From Parastagonospora avenae f. sp. tritici 18332-5 (lineage: Eukaryota; Ascomycota; Dothideomycetes; Pleosporales; Phaeosphaeriaceae): DNA of 64,000 nt. Both the position numbers and the translations under genes were made by a program. Below, in pieces: positions 20,937 to 32,118 of the stretch. Every line of letters begins with the position of its first letter. Position 1 is the first letter of the stretch. Location of the stretch: assembly GCA_022559985.1 (NCBI GenBank), contig JAFJTR010000070.1, forward strand, positions 62,001 through 126,000. Reading direction: 5' to 3'. The notes below the pieces were generated by a model. That model did not search any database. It worked only from the letters and a program-made list of their open reading frames with translations, and had not been told where the DNA came from.

Positions 20937-22812
20937 TTAGGCAACCATAGGTTGGTGGTATTCAGAGCTGTTGCTTTCCGAACCGCCTACCCTAGTGTTG
21001 CCATTGCCATTTGTGTGTACAAGACTTGACGTTCCTGCCTCCTGCAATTGTGCCTCCACGTTGCCGTCTCGAACTCGGTCCCTTTCGGGCGGTGAGTGAC
21101 GAGACGGCGGTATCCTTGCATTATTTGGCAAGTCATACGGGGAGTGGTGCTGCAGTGGCTGCTCATTCGTAGGATGGGGTCGATGGCTTGCTACTTCTGC
21201 TGGATGCTGAGCAGGCTGGTGCATAGCATTTTGCGGAGTGTGAGCACCGTGATGTGGTGGAGTAAGCATGGGTGAAGCCGTGCTGGCTCTATCACCGCTA
21301 TCGTGGTCGGAGGTCTCGCTGTGAACGTTGCTGTTGGAGGCAGGAGGATGAGCGAAGCCGCCACGCAGTTCGCCTTCGCGGACCTCCTTCCAGGAGCATT
21401 TGGCGTGCTTTTTCGTGCAGCCCATGCATGCTGTAAGATTCTTCAGACAGTCCATATGCAGTCGACGACATCTGTCACATGGTGGCAGTATACGCTCACC
21501 CTTGGCCAGCGACTCCATTTTGTGGACCATCTCAGTTTTGAAGGGTCCGCCATCGTCCTTTTCCAACGGCTGGCTGTTGCGTTGGCTAGCTGCAGGAAGG
21601 AGGTTTGACGGTGTGTTTGGAATCGGTACAGGTGAATGCATCATTGAGTGAAGCTCATTCTCATTCATGTGCGGCGGTCTGGCCAGATTCGGCGGGGCGC
21701 CTTCCAATGGCTTGGGTAGAGCTTTAGTCACTTGTGGAACGGGTGTAGATGGGTTAGAGGCGCCTCCAGCTGACAACGATGGCCGTCTAGCATCCGTCCC
21801 GCTGCTCGGCGGATGCGAAGAAGTTCGTCGTTCGCTCATCGTATGAAATTTGGCCAACAAATCATGACGTGTAGTTGAAGAGGTACCATTGCCATTGGAT
21901 TCGTGATGAGGGCGCGCATTGACGGCGACGAAACCACTGGGGGATGTTTGCGAAGAATGTGCTGGTGGTGCGTTGGGAAGTGTAGAAGCAGCCCCGTTCA
22001 TGAGGGCTACGTTAGAGGGACTGGCAGGACGAATAGGTGGTGCTGGGCTTGCCGTGGCACGACGGTCAAGGATGGCTTGTTTGCGACCTTTGAGCCTGTG
22101 ATTGAGCTGTCGGGTACGGGCAGCGACTGAATGATGTTAGCCCAACTTCCCACCTAAAGCACAGATCTAGAACAAACTCACCTTGGTCAGCTAGTTGGCA
22201 AATCTGACCCAAGTTCTTCTCGAGTATCTCAATCGTGCCGAGCTCTTTCTCTTCGTCCTCGATAATGGGCTGGGGGGGTATCATCTTCTGTGGTATGCCA
22301 GACGAGATAAGCACGAAGTCCTCCTCGGATATCTGTACACGACATTGTTTGGTATAGAATTGGCAAACTCTCACGCCTTCGCTCATTTGCCCCAGCTGAA
22401 ATTGCTCTGGCTTGTTGCGCGCAAAGTCGACCACATCCAACCAGGTCACAGTTGTCCCATCCTTGCCGTGGCTCTTGAGAACTCGTGGCGGTCCATCGAA
22501 CAGCCTCTCAAAGCGTTTGATGAGAATAGGACCCAGTGGTCGTGCGCCAAGATTGCAGGCCATGCTCTCATGGCGGTCCAGCACGCCCTGGTAATCGCCC
22601 AGCAGCGACAAGATGTTCGGAAGGGTGTCATCGTTGGTAATCAGCGGCAGGTCGTCGTTGAGCTGTCGTGCAAGGTAGTTGATCTGCAGGTGGTTGTGCG
22701 TCTTGGCGGATTTGGGTAGTGGCGCCGACGTATGGTGTAGCGTATCGTGAGAAGGGCTTCGCTTGCGCTTCAAATCGGCCTGAACGGCGGGCGCATGGTG
22801 TTGCGAAGCCAT
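20937..22812 (-). CDS. Zn2Cys6-type nuclear regulator with an extra N-terminal domain
   Basis: The exons are 22812-22182 and 22126-20937 with a 55-nt intron, giving 606 residues. The N-terminal part (about 40-210) is an ordered helical region of unknown family (YLARQLNDDLPLI, RPLGPILIKRFERLFDGPP, TWLDVVDFARNKP, QFYTKQCRVQISEEDFVLI). A basic segment follows (ARTRQLNHRLKGRKQAILDRR), then a long Ser/Pro-rich disordered stretch. At about 430-460 lies a zinc cluster with spacing C-x2-C-x6-C-x6-C-x2-C-x6-C (CDRCRRLHMDC, then CMGCTKKHAKCSW). The rest is His/Pro/Asn-rich and disordered. A central or C-terminal zinc cluster is unusual; most fungal Zn2Cys6 activators have it at the N-terminus. Chromatin or transcription control is likely, but the target is unknown. 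It is divergent from LSm7. Confidence 0.75.
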
Positions 22813-23648
22813 GGTGCGCTCAGTCGCGCTGTGGGCTTCGAGACCCGCCATGTGTGCGCTTGCGCAAGGCAACCCGGCAGCGCAGCGGCGGAGCGAGGGT
22901 CAGTCGAAAATGGCAAATGCGCCAACAAATAGCCAGCTCAGAGGCCACAGCTCGATAGGCGACTGCGAAGGACTTGTGCTAGAGCGCCATGCCAAATAAC
23001 CAGCGAGAGGCGAAGAAGCGAAGAGGCGAAGAGGGAGAGTGAATGCGAGCAAGACGAGGGCGGACGGCAGACGGGGCAGATGCAGCAGGCAGGCAGGGCG
23101 GAGTGGAAAGAGCGGAATCTAGGCCTCGGCCGAATACGGCTAGCGTATAATGGAGTGCGCCAGTCGTGCTTCATCCTCGTGCCGCCCGCCATCTGCCATG
23201 GGACAGCCACAGACGTGCCGCAAGGCCGCCGAAGGCTGTGAAACTGGAGAAACTCGCCCGCCACATTGCCTCAGCAGAGCGAGTGCGCCTAGAACGCGTA
23301 ATCTGCCAGGGGATGAGATAGATGTCACTGTAATACTCCCTGCTCCTACTGTGAACATACACTTCATGCGACGTTTGCGCCGTCTCCTCGGGTGGAGGGG
23401 GCACTTTGGAAATGGCGCAGTACGCGTCCACTTCGGCGCCCGATATCACCTAACACCGCGAGAGGCGTCTCACAAGGAACTCGAGTGGTACTTGGGAGCA
23501 TGGGGCCGCCGGGAATAGAGCTTGACACGTGACCTCCGCAGGGGTGGGGAGCGGGACCGCTGCACAAGCTCCAAACTGCACGTCACCGTCACAAACTAAG
23601 CTCGCGTCTTGTCACATCACCGCACTCTGCCCATACAACCCCGATACA
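22813..23648. promoter_or_regulatory. shared intergenic promoter region
   Basis: 836 bp separate the divergent start codons of the Zn2Cys6 regulator and LSm7. Short frames occur on both strands without domains. Just before the LSm7 ATG the DNA is C/A-rich (CACATCACCGCACTCTGCCC). No clear TATA box is seen. Confidence 0.4.
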
Positions 23649-24213
23649 ATGTCTGAGCGAGGCCAATTCCGAGGCGGACGAGGCGGTGGACGCGGCGGCG
23701 ACCGCGGCGGAAGAGGTGGTGGCCGTGGAGGCGCACAGAGCGGAGGTGCAGCGGGACAGACTGAGCGGCCAAAAAAGGAGAACATTCTCGACTTGAGCAA
23801 GTACATGGACAAGCAGCTCACTGTCAAGTTCAGTGGCGGACGAGAAGGTGAGTGAAGCATTGGGTCGAGAGAAGAAGAGGAACGGCGTCATGGTGGCATT
23901 GTTTCCGCTTGGCAATCGCAAGATTTTATGGAAGGAGCGACACCCACTGACGCTACCCCCAGTCATTGGCACGCTCAAAGGCTACGATCAGCTCATGAAC
24001 CTCGTACTCGACGAAGTCAAAGAAGCCCTTACCGGTAGGCACTCGCTCAAATAACCACACTGGCAGAATACTAATCGTGCTCCAGATGACGAAGGCAACA
24101 TCCGCTACCGTAAACTCGGCCTCATAGTCGCACGCGGCACCTTACTCGTCGTCATCTCCCCGGTCGATGGAAGCGAAGAGATTGCGAACCCCTTCATGCA
24201 GGAAGAGGAGTGA
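23649..24213 (+). CDS. LSM7: U6 snRNA-associated Sm-like protein LSm7 with RGG N-terminus
   Basis: The exons are 23649-23847, 23963-24034 and 24086-24213, with introns of 115 and 51 nt and 132 residues. LSm7 is one of seven proteins in the LSm1-7 ring (cytoplasmic mRNA decapping) and the LSm2-8 ring (nuclear U6 snRNA). The Sm fold is complete: ILDLSKYMDKQLTVKFSGGRE and VIGTLKGYDQLMNLVLDEV form Sm1, and LGLIVARGTLLVVISP forms Sm2 with its Arg-Gly. The protein ends NPFMQEEE. The first 35 residues are an RGG/RGGG array (about six Arg-Gly-Gly units), absent from human LSm7, which could bind RNA or be methylated. The first intron is longer than the others in the window. Confidence 0.93.
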
Positions 24214-25435
24214 GGCATCCACCATGGCCATAAATTCTTAGCACGACGCACCTAGAGCTACGCAATGCAACAGCATGTGCACCAAAGGCTCATCAAAGTC
24301 ATCTATACTTCCAGGGGGAGTTTGGTTGAGCATGATACCCACGACATCATACGAGGCACGACGACTAGATCAGATGGTGGAACAGCCGATAGCGGCATTA
24401 TGGCACAGCCTCGAGTGCCTACTGCGGCTTCACAGGCGAGACATGAAAAATACAAAGACGTTCGCGCACAGCCATTCGTGAGCCCTCAAGTTGCCAAGCT
24501 CCACTTCATCTTGAGACATGCTTTTGTGTAGGTGACGAATTGAAGTCAGCAAGCAATTCATCCATCTTGGGTCTTATTAAGCGACACTTGGAGCAGGGAT
24601 CTGGGATGGCCATTTCGCTTAGTAAGGCCCGATATCTCAAACACAATCCTCTTCAGATTCCGCCTTGTCAAGCTTTCCTCATAAGCTTTGCCTCCGATGT
24701 CACTTGGTATTGGCCCGAAATTGTCCATAGTATTTTATTCGTAATATATGGGCTAAGTCATACGTCGCTGAGGGGTACGAACGCCCAGCGGCCACGATTC
24801 GCACTGTCAGCGATCACCTGGGCACTTTGCAGCCACTGTGCAGGATACACTTTCAGCACTATACGCCACGCGATGCTAGCCTTTATTATGCCCAGTTGGG
24901 CGCATCAATTCGGTGCCTGAGGGTAAGCAGAGGAGTATGGGTCGTGGTGGTGCTGCCAGGCGTAGGCTGTGCAATCAACTGGTTGGTGACGGCTAAGTGC
25001 TGGGTCGTTTCATGTGGCTCTTGCAGCCCTTACGGCAAGGCACCAGCATTATTGAAGATGGCCAACGCATCTGGTTTGCATCGCAACCTGAGGAAACATT
25101 GTTGTCGATTTCCCATCTCATTCTCTCACGTCGCACCTCACTTCCTACGCCTCTTGTCTTTCACCGTTTACGCCACCTGAATCGATCCTCGCGCTTTCTG
25201 CACTCGACGCCACATCACGTCTGACCCCCTACGATATTGCAGCAGCTTACTCAAACTGACCGCGCCGCGCGAACGTTCCTCATATAGTAATACTGTACGA
25301 GGGTAGACTTGCACCGTGGAGCAACTCCGCAGTAGCTTGTAGTCGGCGTACGGAACTGCGAGTCCCCCACGGAGTCGGCTTAGAACCCAGTTGGTTTCCG
25401 TCAGCAACCCTAGCACGCGCCCAGCTCGTCCAAAC
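24214..25435. other. intergenic, no gene recognised
   Basis: 1.2 kb between two + strand genes. The frames are short (88-126 codons) and lack ordered protein features. The last 350 bp would hold the promoter of the 25436 gene; no TATA box is clear. Confidence 0.45.
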
Positions 25436-26479
25436 ATGCACCAGACCCCGCCGGTCGATCACCATGCATTTGAGATGGAGTCCGTGAGTGGAGTCGCAAG
25501 TGAGGGACCGATGCCATATTTGATTCTCGAGGTCCCGTACTCTAGTGTCGCGGTTTTGCTTACAGCGGTCGCGCTAATTCTTTCTACGCTTCTGCTTTGG
25601 ATACACAAGAAATATAGAAAGATGCGGGAAGACAACAAAACACCGTTTCCATTCTTGGAGTTACCGCAAGAGCTGAGGGATATGGTCTACGAGCACCTGC
25701 TTGAGGAACGTCCGGCCTACCCCCCTCCACCAACATGCCCAAAGCACGCTTCAGCAATGGACTGGATGCTCCCCGGACGCTGGTCGTCCACAACCCCACA
25801 GCCCAAACCCAGCAACTGGATCATGCTCACCAACAAGCAAATCTACGTAGAATACATGAAGCTCCTCTGTCAGCGCGCAACCTTTCACCTCACCGTCTCG
25901 CCCCAAAACTACCAAAACCCCTGCGCAACCCCGACATCCACGCACCCTTCAGACAAGAAGATCTGGCACATAGCCCCTTCAACGCTCCAGCAGATCCGCT
26001 CCTGCGACCTCAGCCTCATCGCAACATCAAGCATGCTCGGCGTCACAGACCCGCGCAACATGACCTCGTCAGACTGGACGCTTGCCGCGCAAATCCGGCG
26101 CGAACTCTCCACCCTCACCAATGTGTCCCACTTCACCCTCGACGCCAAAGCCATCGCCGACCCCCTCTGGAATCCGCTGTGGATCTGGTACCACGCGTGT
26201 CAGTCGTTTAGATACATCACGTCGCCGCAGTCGGGCAGCGTGCCGGCGGGACCGAGGCTGACTCGCATCACGTTCAGTCTCGATACGTGGAGTCCAGGAG
26301 AGAACTTTCTGATGAGGGATGAGAAGAACAGGGGCGAGTGGACGTGGTACTGTATGAAGGGACATGGTGTGGGCTTGGACTGTGGCGAGGACATGACTGT
26401 GAGGGAGTTTTGTGCTAAGCTGTATCAAGAGTGCAGGGTTTGTCGGCCGGAGCTGGACAGTGAGGACGAGGAGCAGTGA
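25436..26479 (+). CDS. membrane-anchored F-box/2EXR-like protein
   Basis: A single exon of 347 residues. The open frame begins earlier but only with a TTG; the first ATG is at 25436. A hydrophobic helix lies at about residues 40-62 (SVAVLLTAVALILSTLLLWI), followed by a basic stop (HKKYRKMR), suggesting a single-pass anchor with the bulk in the cytosol. Next comes FLELPQELRDMVYEHLL, the LPxELRxxVYxxLL motif typical of the fungal 2EXR/F-box-like family. The rest (about 110-330) resembles the usual C-terminal part of such proteins (LTNKQIYVEYMKLL, FTLDAKAIADP). The tail is acidic (SEDEEQ). Its biochemical role is unknown. If it binds Skp1 it would be an SCF receptor held at a membrane. Confidence 0.68.
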   Translation: MHQTPPVDHHAFEMESVSGVASEGPMPYLILEVPYSSVAVLLTAVALILSTLLLWIHKKYRKMREDNKTPFPFLELPQELRDMVYEHLLEERPAYPPPPTCPKHASAMDWMLPGRWSSTTPQPKPSNWIMLTNKQIYVEYMKLLCQRATFHLTVSPQNYQNPCATPTSTHPSDKKIWHIAPSTLQQIRSCDLSLIATSSMLGVTDPRNMTSSDWTLAAQIRRELSTLTNVSHFTLDAKAIADPLWNPLWIWYHACQSFRYITSPQSGSVPAGPRLTRITFSLDTWSPGENFLMRDEKNRGEWTWYCMKGHGVGLDCGEDMTVREFCAKLYQECRVCRPELDSEDEEQ

Positions 26480-26683
26480 GTTGATCAATGTGGATTGAGA
26501 CTGCAGGATGGTTCTATTGTAATTGATTCGCGTATTGGCTAGACTATCTCATGGAGGTACTGTTCAGAATCTTTGCTTGATAGCATCCAGCGCGAACTCT
26601 TCCACGAGCCTCATGTATCAATACGAATACCCCTATATCGAGCCCTCAAAAGCATGCTCCCTGCGCGTCTTCTCCCCATGTGT

Positions 26684-28429
26684 CTACTCTTCCCGCTCCC
26701 TCGCATCATCAATCGCCCTTTTCCAATCATACAGATACATATACACCCCCTCACTCAGCGTAATGCAACTACTCCCAACCGCACACCCCGCCCACAACCC
26801 CACTAACTTCATATCCTGCTTGAAGCACAAAAACAGCGCAAGCGGCACCGCAATAACATAATAGACGAACAAATTTGCCCAGCCGCCGATGGCCTGCAGC
26901 CCAAGCCCGCGCAGAATAGCATTCGCGAGCGCCGTTGTGGAGTCGCAGAACTGGAAGACTGCGAGTAAAGGCAGCACGGTCGAGACGATGGATATGACTT
27001 CTGGGTCGGTGCTGAAGGCTTTTGGGAGGACGTTTCGGGCGGCGGTCAGGAAGGTGAAGTCAATGACGCCGATGATCAGGAAGGTGAGCAGGTAAGTGCG
27101 TGTCGCGATGCGAGCGGACGATAATGAGCCGGCGCCGATTAGGTTGCCGAGGCGCGTGCTCACAGCGACGCCGACGGAGAAGGGGACGTGGTAGATGGCG
27201 ACGGCGAGACTCATGACAATAGACTGGGCGGCGAGATGTGCGGTGCTGATGTAGCTGGTGGAAAATGTGAGGACGTCGAAGGCCTTGGGATCAGATTAGC
27301 AGATGAAGACACAAGAAACTAGGAAAGGGTGACTTACGAGCCATTCGGTCTCGACCATGATGATACCAGGAATTGCAAGTTTGGCCATCGGTCCCCAATG
27401 CCGGAAGGCTTCACGCGTAAAGCTAGCCCAGCATTCGAGCGAGTGCGGGTTGACGAAGTAGACGTAAATCCAAAGGAGAATGGGAAGCAAGTTATGGGAC
27501 AAGACGGTCGCAAGTGCGGCACCCTCAAGGTCCCATTGCAGTACGAAGACGAACAGATAATTCAGGACGACATTGATCGGGGTGGCGATGAGAAGGACGA
27601 ACAGACTGGCGTTGAAGAGTCCTTGAGCTTGCGTGAAGCGTTTTCCAGCTTCGAAGATGGCGTATCCAGGAGCTCCTGCAAGCAAGATGGACAAGTAGCG
27701 TCCAGCAAGGTGAGCCAGCGCCTTCTCCGGTACCAAAGCCGCGAGGATCCAGCCTGATGATAGCCAGATTGCTCCAATCGGTACAGTGACGAGTAACATG
27801 AACAATATCATGCGCTGTAGATGCAGTCCAACCATCTCTTTCTTGCCAGATCCATACGCCTGTGCACACAAGGTGTCCAAGCTAGTAGCCAGGCCCTCGT
27901 ACACGGCGAGTCCCGTGATATTCGCAGTCATACTCGCCAAACTGACCGCGCCCAATTCATCTGTTCCAATATGCCCTACCACAAAGAGCGTAATGAGCGT
28001 GAAGCTGTACTGAAGAAGATACGTCGCCATCAGCGGCAGCGAGTACTTCGCAAGCAACCTTGCTTCTATGCCCGCCGTCGTCTTTACCTCTTCCACAACA
28101 CCCTCGCCTCTCAGCAAACTCTCCGTCTCTTCAACACCGCCATAATGCTGCTGCGTCTTCGCCGCGCCGAGCAATCCAACGCGCTCCTCAGTGCTCGTTG
28201 AAAACCTGCGCGCCGCCAGACTATCCATCGTAAATCCCACAGTAAACGGAAACGGCACGGAACCCAGCGCTAGCGACGAGATGTCATTTTCGAATTCTAG
28301 TTCGTCGTGGTCAGCGTTGTTGTCGTCTTTCTCAGGGTCTGGACGAGCCGAGGGTTGTTGGCATCTGTTTGGTGGGGCAGCAATGACAAGCATGGCGTCT
28401 CCACGGGTCGCTGGCGTGTCCTGGCGCAT
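26684..28429 (-). CDS. MATE-family drug/toxic compound efflux transporter
   Basis: The exons are 28429-27338 and 27283-26684, with a 54-nt intron, giving 563 residues. A cytosolic N-tail of about 120 residues is followed by twelve predicted membrane helices in two halves. Family landmarks are LPLMATYLLQYSFTLITLFVVGHIG, LDTLCAQAYGSGKKEMVGLHLQR (first half) and HVPFSVGVAVSTRLGNLIGAG (second half). MATE proteins exchange organic compounds for H+ or Na+, at the plasma membrane or vacuole; this branch is like yeast Erc1/YDR338C. The substrate cannot be read from sequence. Later in-frame ATGs, for example before DSLAARR, could be the true start. The gene is convergent with the 2EXR gene, with 204 bp between stops. 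Confidence 0.9.
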
Positions 28430-29104
28430 GGTACTAGGAAGAAATGAGTATGGCGGAGCGGGCGGGAGAGCGAATGGGCATCATGGCCCGGCGCGAAGAT
28501 GCGCAAGTGTTGACTTGATGGGGTATACACGTCCAGCTTTGCGGTGGAAGTGCGGGCGCACTTGAATTCTGGTGCGAGGAAGGCGATGTCCCAATGCTAT
28601 TCCGGGAGGTGCCAGTGACTGCCCGTCGACAACGCATGTTTGCAACCACAGAATGCCTATGGAAGGAGTGACGAGACGCCTCCGATTCGCTGGGTGCATT
28701 GCACCATCGACGCTCCAATTGCCCACTCACATCTTCGATGTCGCGCTACTGCCGGTCAGACCCTGGGCATGAACAGCGTGCCCGCCTGCAGACCTCTTTG
28801 TGCTTCTGATCAAGATGAACGCGGACATCATACGGTCACTGCAGGCGCGGGCATGGCATGTCAGTGTAAAAGCTGGTCGCGTATTAACCGAGCATGACCG
28901 CGGCATGCACGAAGCCACAAACAGCGCAGAGCATTACACGACATAGGATAGCTTTGATCTTGTCTACGACTATAGTTACAATAATCAACAGTCATCGTTG
29001 CACATGGCTGTAAAAGCTTCTCACGCCGTTTTGTCTAAAGTCTCTGTCGCGAGCTTCGGAAAGTTAGACAGCATTTTTACATCGCAATGAGGAGGCGACA
29101 CATG
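28430..29104. other. intergenic, no gene recognised
   Basis: Upstream region of the MATE gene and 3' flank of the flavin reductase-like gene, both on the minus strand. No clear motif or repeat is seen. Confidence 0.45.
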
Positions 29105-30044
29105 CTACCCTTCCTGTCCTGGGCCCCTGGCTTTTGCCAGTTTTGCAACCTCTGGATCCTTGGTTACCTCATCGTAATCAGGCCGGGGTAGCTCGAACGC
29201 CTGGGTAGTGCGCCCATAGGTGATGCCACCCAGCCTTGAAATAGGCTTCATGACCTAGTCTCCCATTAGCTATGCATCCCTACATCTGGCAACGAATACG
29301 ACTTACGGTTGGATCGATCAACACGCCCTGCTCATCAATCGCATCTTCTCTAACCCAAAAATTCACGCCCTCCACGAAGACTGTGACACCCGTCCTCTTG
29401 TCCGGAGTGGCGGGGCTCTTCGACGTCCATTCATGGGTGCTGACCAGCTTTCCTTCGAGACTGAATACTGCCTCTTTGACTCGATCTGGCTTGACCATGG
29501 AGCTCTTGGCGCCGTGTAGGCCGCTGAAGGACCATTCCGAGACGCCAGAGGGAGCATTGATGGAGGTGAAGTTGGCCGCCTCAATATACTCCTCGGTGAT
29601 GATGTTGATAGTACACTCTTTTGTGTCGACTAGGTTCTTCAGCGTATCCTTCGCCTTGTCCATACCACCCGCGAAGCCTAGCACGAAGATCGGTGGATCA
29701 TGGTTCATGAGGTTGAAGTAGCTGAATGGTGCCAGGTTCGTGCTTTTGCCGTCTGCGCTGATGGTCGATACAAATCCAACAGGACGCGGGACAATGGCAG
29801 AGATGAGCATCTTGTAGTTTTGTACCACTGCTCTTCCTTCGGCGTAGGGGTTGATCTGACGATGTTCCTTCTCAAGACATGATGGCTCGTTTGCGCCAGA
29901 TCCAGCTTTCCAGTCTGGTTTGGGAGTCTGAGTAAAGTGGAAGTCGTTCTTTTCGAACGGTGGACGAGAAGCCTCGACAGCTTTGAAATCGCCGTGCGGG
30001 TTACGCTTAATCTCCTTCTCAGCGTCCGTTTTGCCTGATGCCAT
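29105..30044 (-). CDS. flavin reductase-like (split-barrel FMN-binding) protein
   Basis: The exons are 30044-29307 and 29254-29105, with a 52-nt intron, giving 295 residues. The flavin-reductase-like domain spans about 70-245: YKMLISAIVPRPVGFVSTIS, then SADGKSTNLAPFSYFNLMNHDPPIFVLGF, then TKECTINIITEEYIEAANFTS. These are the conserved blocks that bind FMN in this fold. Proteins of this group reduce free flavin or act as FMN-dependent oxidoreductases; which one applies here is not known. The first 60 residues are charged and lack a targeting signal. It is divergent from the alpha/beta hydrolase, with 713 bp between starts, which could allow shared control. Confidence 0.85.
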
Positions 30045-30757
30045 CTTAGAGCGGTAATGTGATGTGTTTTTGAGTAGGAAGAGCGAATCGATCGGGAAAG
30101 TCTGGCAACGGTGATTTGAAGGAGGCCAACGGGCTACTCACTCCGGTAGATGCTTTGTCAGTATTACCTATCGAAGACCCGGTGTAATGGTGGAATTAAT
30201 GCCGACAGGCGTGTAATATTTCAGGAACGCCATGGCAACTAGCGGATCTAATTCCGTGAGTTAGGAAAACGCAGGGTGCCCACGGCATGACGCAAAATCT
30301 TGTGCCGGCGCTCTGCAATTATACACATCATGAAGGAGGAATCACACACAACTCGAGAGCGATCATTCATACTAGCTACATACTTTGAGTAAATTTTGCT
30401 CGTGTGAGCTCAGGGATAACCCGTCTCGAGTTGCTCCCAATGGCAGCGTCATCTACCCCGCGGCAGTCTGAAGCTACCCCGCCAACTGAGAACTCACCAC
30501 GCCGTCAGATAAGGTCGAGCAGGGATATAGTTCCTGGGCAGCGATGATGTCGTTTCGCTCTTTCAATGTGCATCAATAAGGGTAGCAAATGATCAGTCTT
30601 CGTTCCACTTTATTTCCTTCGATCTACTAGGAAACTTACGTCCTGTGCTCTCCCATTGCCCAGGCAGAATCAACAACGCGAGTTATTAACACGCAGTACT
30701 GCCAACAACAACGTCACCAGCATACCATCAGATATTCAAAAATTTGATAATTCGGCA
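30045..30757. promoter_or_regulatory. shared intergenic region of a divergent pair
   Basis: No gene is seen between the flavin reductase-like gene and the alpha/beta hydrolase gene. I found no clear TATA box. Confidence 0.4.
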
Positions 30758-31956
30758 ATGTCGGACGACTGTCAGACATACAAGCTCGGCACCTTCTCCC
30801 TCAAGTCGGGCGGCGAGATACCTGATGCCTTCATCGCATACAAAACGCTCGGAGATCCGTCTTTGCCAGCTATTATATACCCAACGTGGTATTCTGGATG
30901 TAATAATGCCATTTCATATTTTACGCTGCTGGCTAACTTCGAACCACAGCAATATCCGACAACCTCTGGCTCACCGGGTCAGACAAGACACTGAATCCCG
31001 AGAAGTACTACATCATCATTCCCGCCCTTTTCGGAAATGGCCAATCTTCTTCGCCATCAAACATGCCGGACCTTCGTCCGTTCCCTAACGTTCTCTTCTA
31101 CGACAATGTGCGAGCCCAGTACGAACTCGTCACCAAGCACCTCGGAGTCAAGCATGCACGCGCGGTTCTAGGCTGGTCCATGGGAGCTGGTCAAACCTAC
31201 CAATGGGCTACACAGTACCCAGACTTCATGGACCTCATCGCTCCATTCTGTGGCTCAGCGAAGACCTCCCTACATAACCAGGTCTTCCTCGAGGGCGTCA
31301 AATCCGCTCTCTACGCTGCAATTGGCACATCATCCTCTGGCGTCTGTCGCCCCACCTCTCTCGCCCCAAACTCCTTTGCCCAGCGTTCCCCTCTAAGCCG
31401 ATCTCCTGCCGAAACAGGACTCAAAGCCCTTGGCCGCTTCTACGCCGGCTGGGGCTTCAGCCAGGCCTTTTATCGGGAGAAGCTGCACGAGAAGGTCCTC
31501 GGATTCAAGGACCTGGAGGACTTCATGGTCAACTTCTGGGAGACTTGGGCACTCAGCAAAGATCCGGAAAATATGCTGGTCATGGCGCATACGTGGCAAG
31601 CTGGCGACTGCTCGGCGCAGGAACCGTATGAAGGAGACTTCAAGAAGGCGATGCAGGGTATCAAGGCCAAGGCCCTGGTGATGCCGGCGAAGACTGATTT
31701 GTACTTTCCTCCCGAGGACTCGGAGATTGAGGTTGACAGCATGGGAAAGGGAATCGGCGAGTTGAGAGTATTTCCTTCGATCTGGGGTCACTGGGCTGGA
31801 GGTATGTATACACCACGTTCATGCATGGTATGAGGTGCTAATTGTGAATCTCTAGGTCCCGGACAGAGCACCGAAGACGTGAAATGGTTGGATCAGCAGT
31901 TGCGAGAGTTATTCGCGAGACAGCAGTTGCGAGAATTCTTCGCGAGTGGAAATTGA
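30758..31956 (+). CDS. alpha/beta hydrolase of the homoserine O-acetyltransferase family
   Basis: The exons are 30758-30899, 30950-31801 and 31856-31956, with introns of 50 and 54 nt, giving 364 residues. The fold is that of the MET2/homoserine acetyltransferase family. The nucleophile elbow is GWSMGAGQ (about residue 145), the acid is likely Asp in PAKTDLYFPPED, and the histidine is GHWAGG near the end. Authentic homoserine acetyltransferases usually have GGSxGG at the elbow, so this is probably one of the many fungal paralogues with unknown acyl substrate. N-terminal landmarks are PDAFIAYKTLGD and YPTWYSG, spliced to SISDNLWL. The final exon carries a 27-bp tandem duplication (31894-31920 and 31921-31947) that repeats QQLREFFA-like residues at the C-terminus. 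Confidence 0.82.
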
Positions 31957-32118
31957 GCCTGGTTTCGTTACATTTTCATTCATCTGACGCTATCCTGTAT
32001 ATCTTCAATGACCTTTCAGATATATAACGTCCTCGTCATGCTCCAGCATGCAGGTATCTACCATTCCATGAACTCTCCTCATCTCCTCCCTGGCCTCCGT
32101 GTGTGCCTCCAGGAACCC

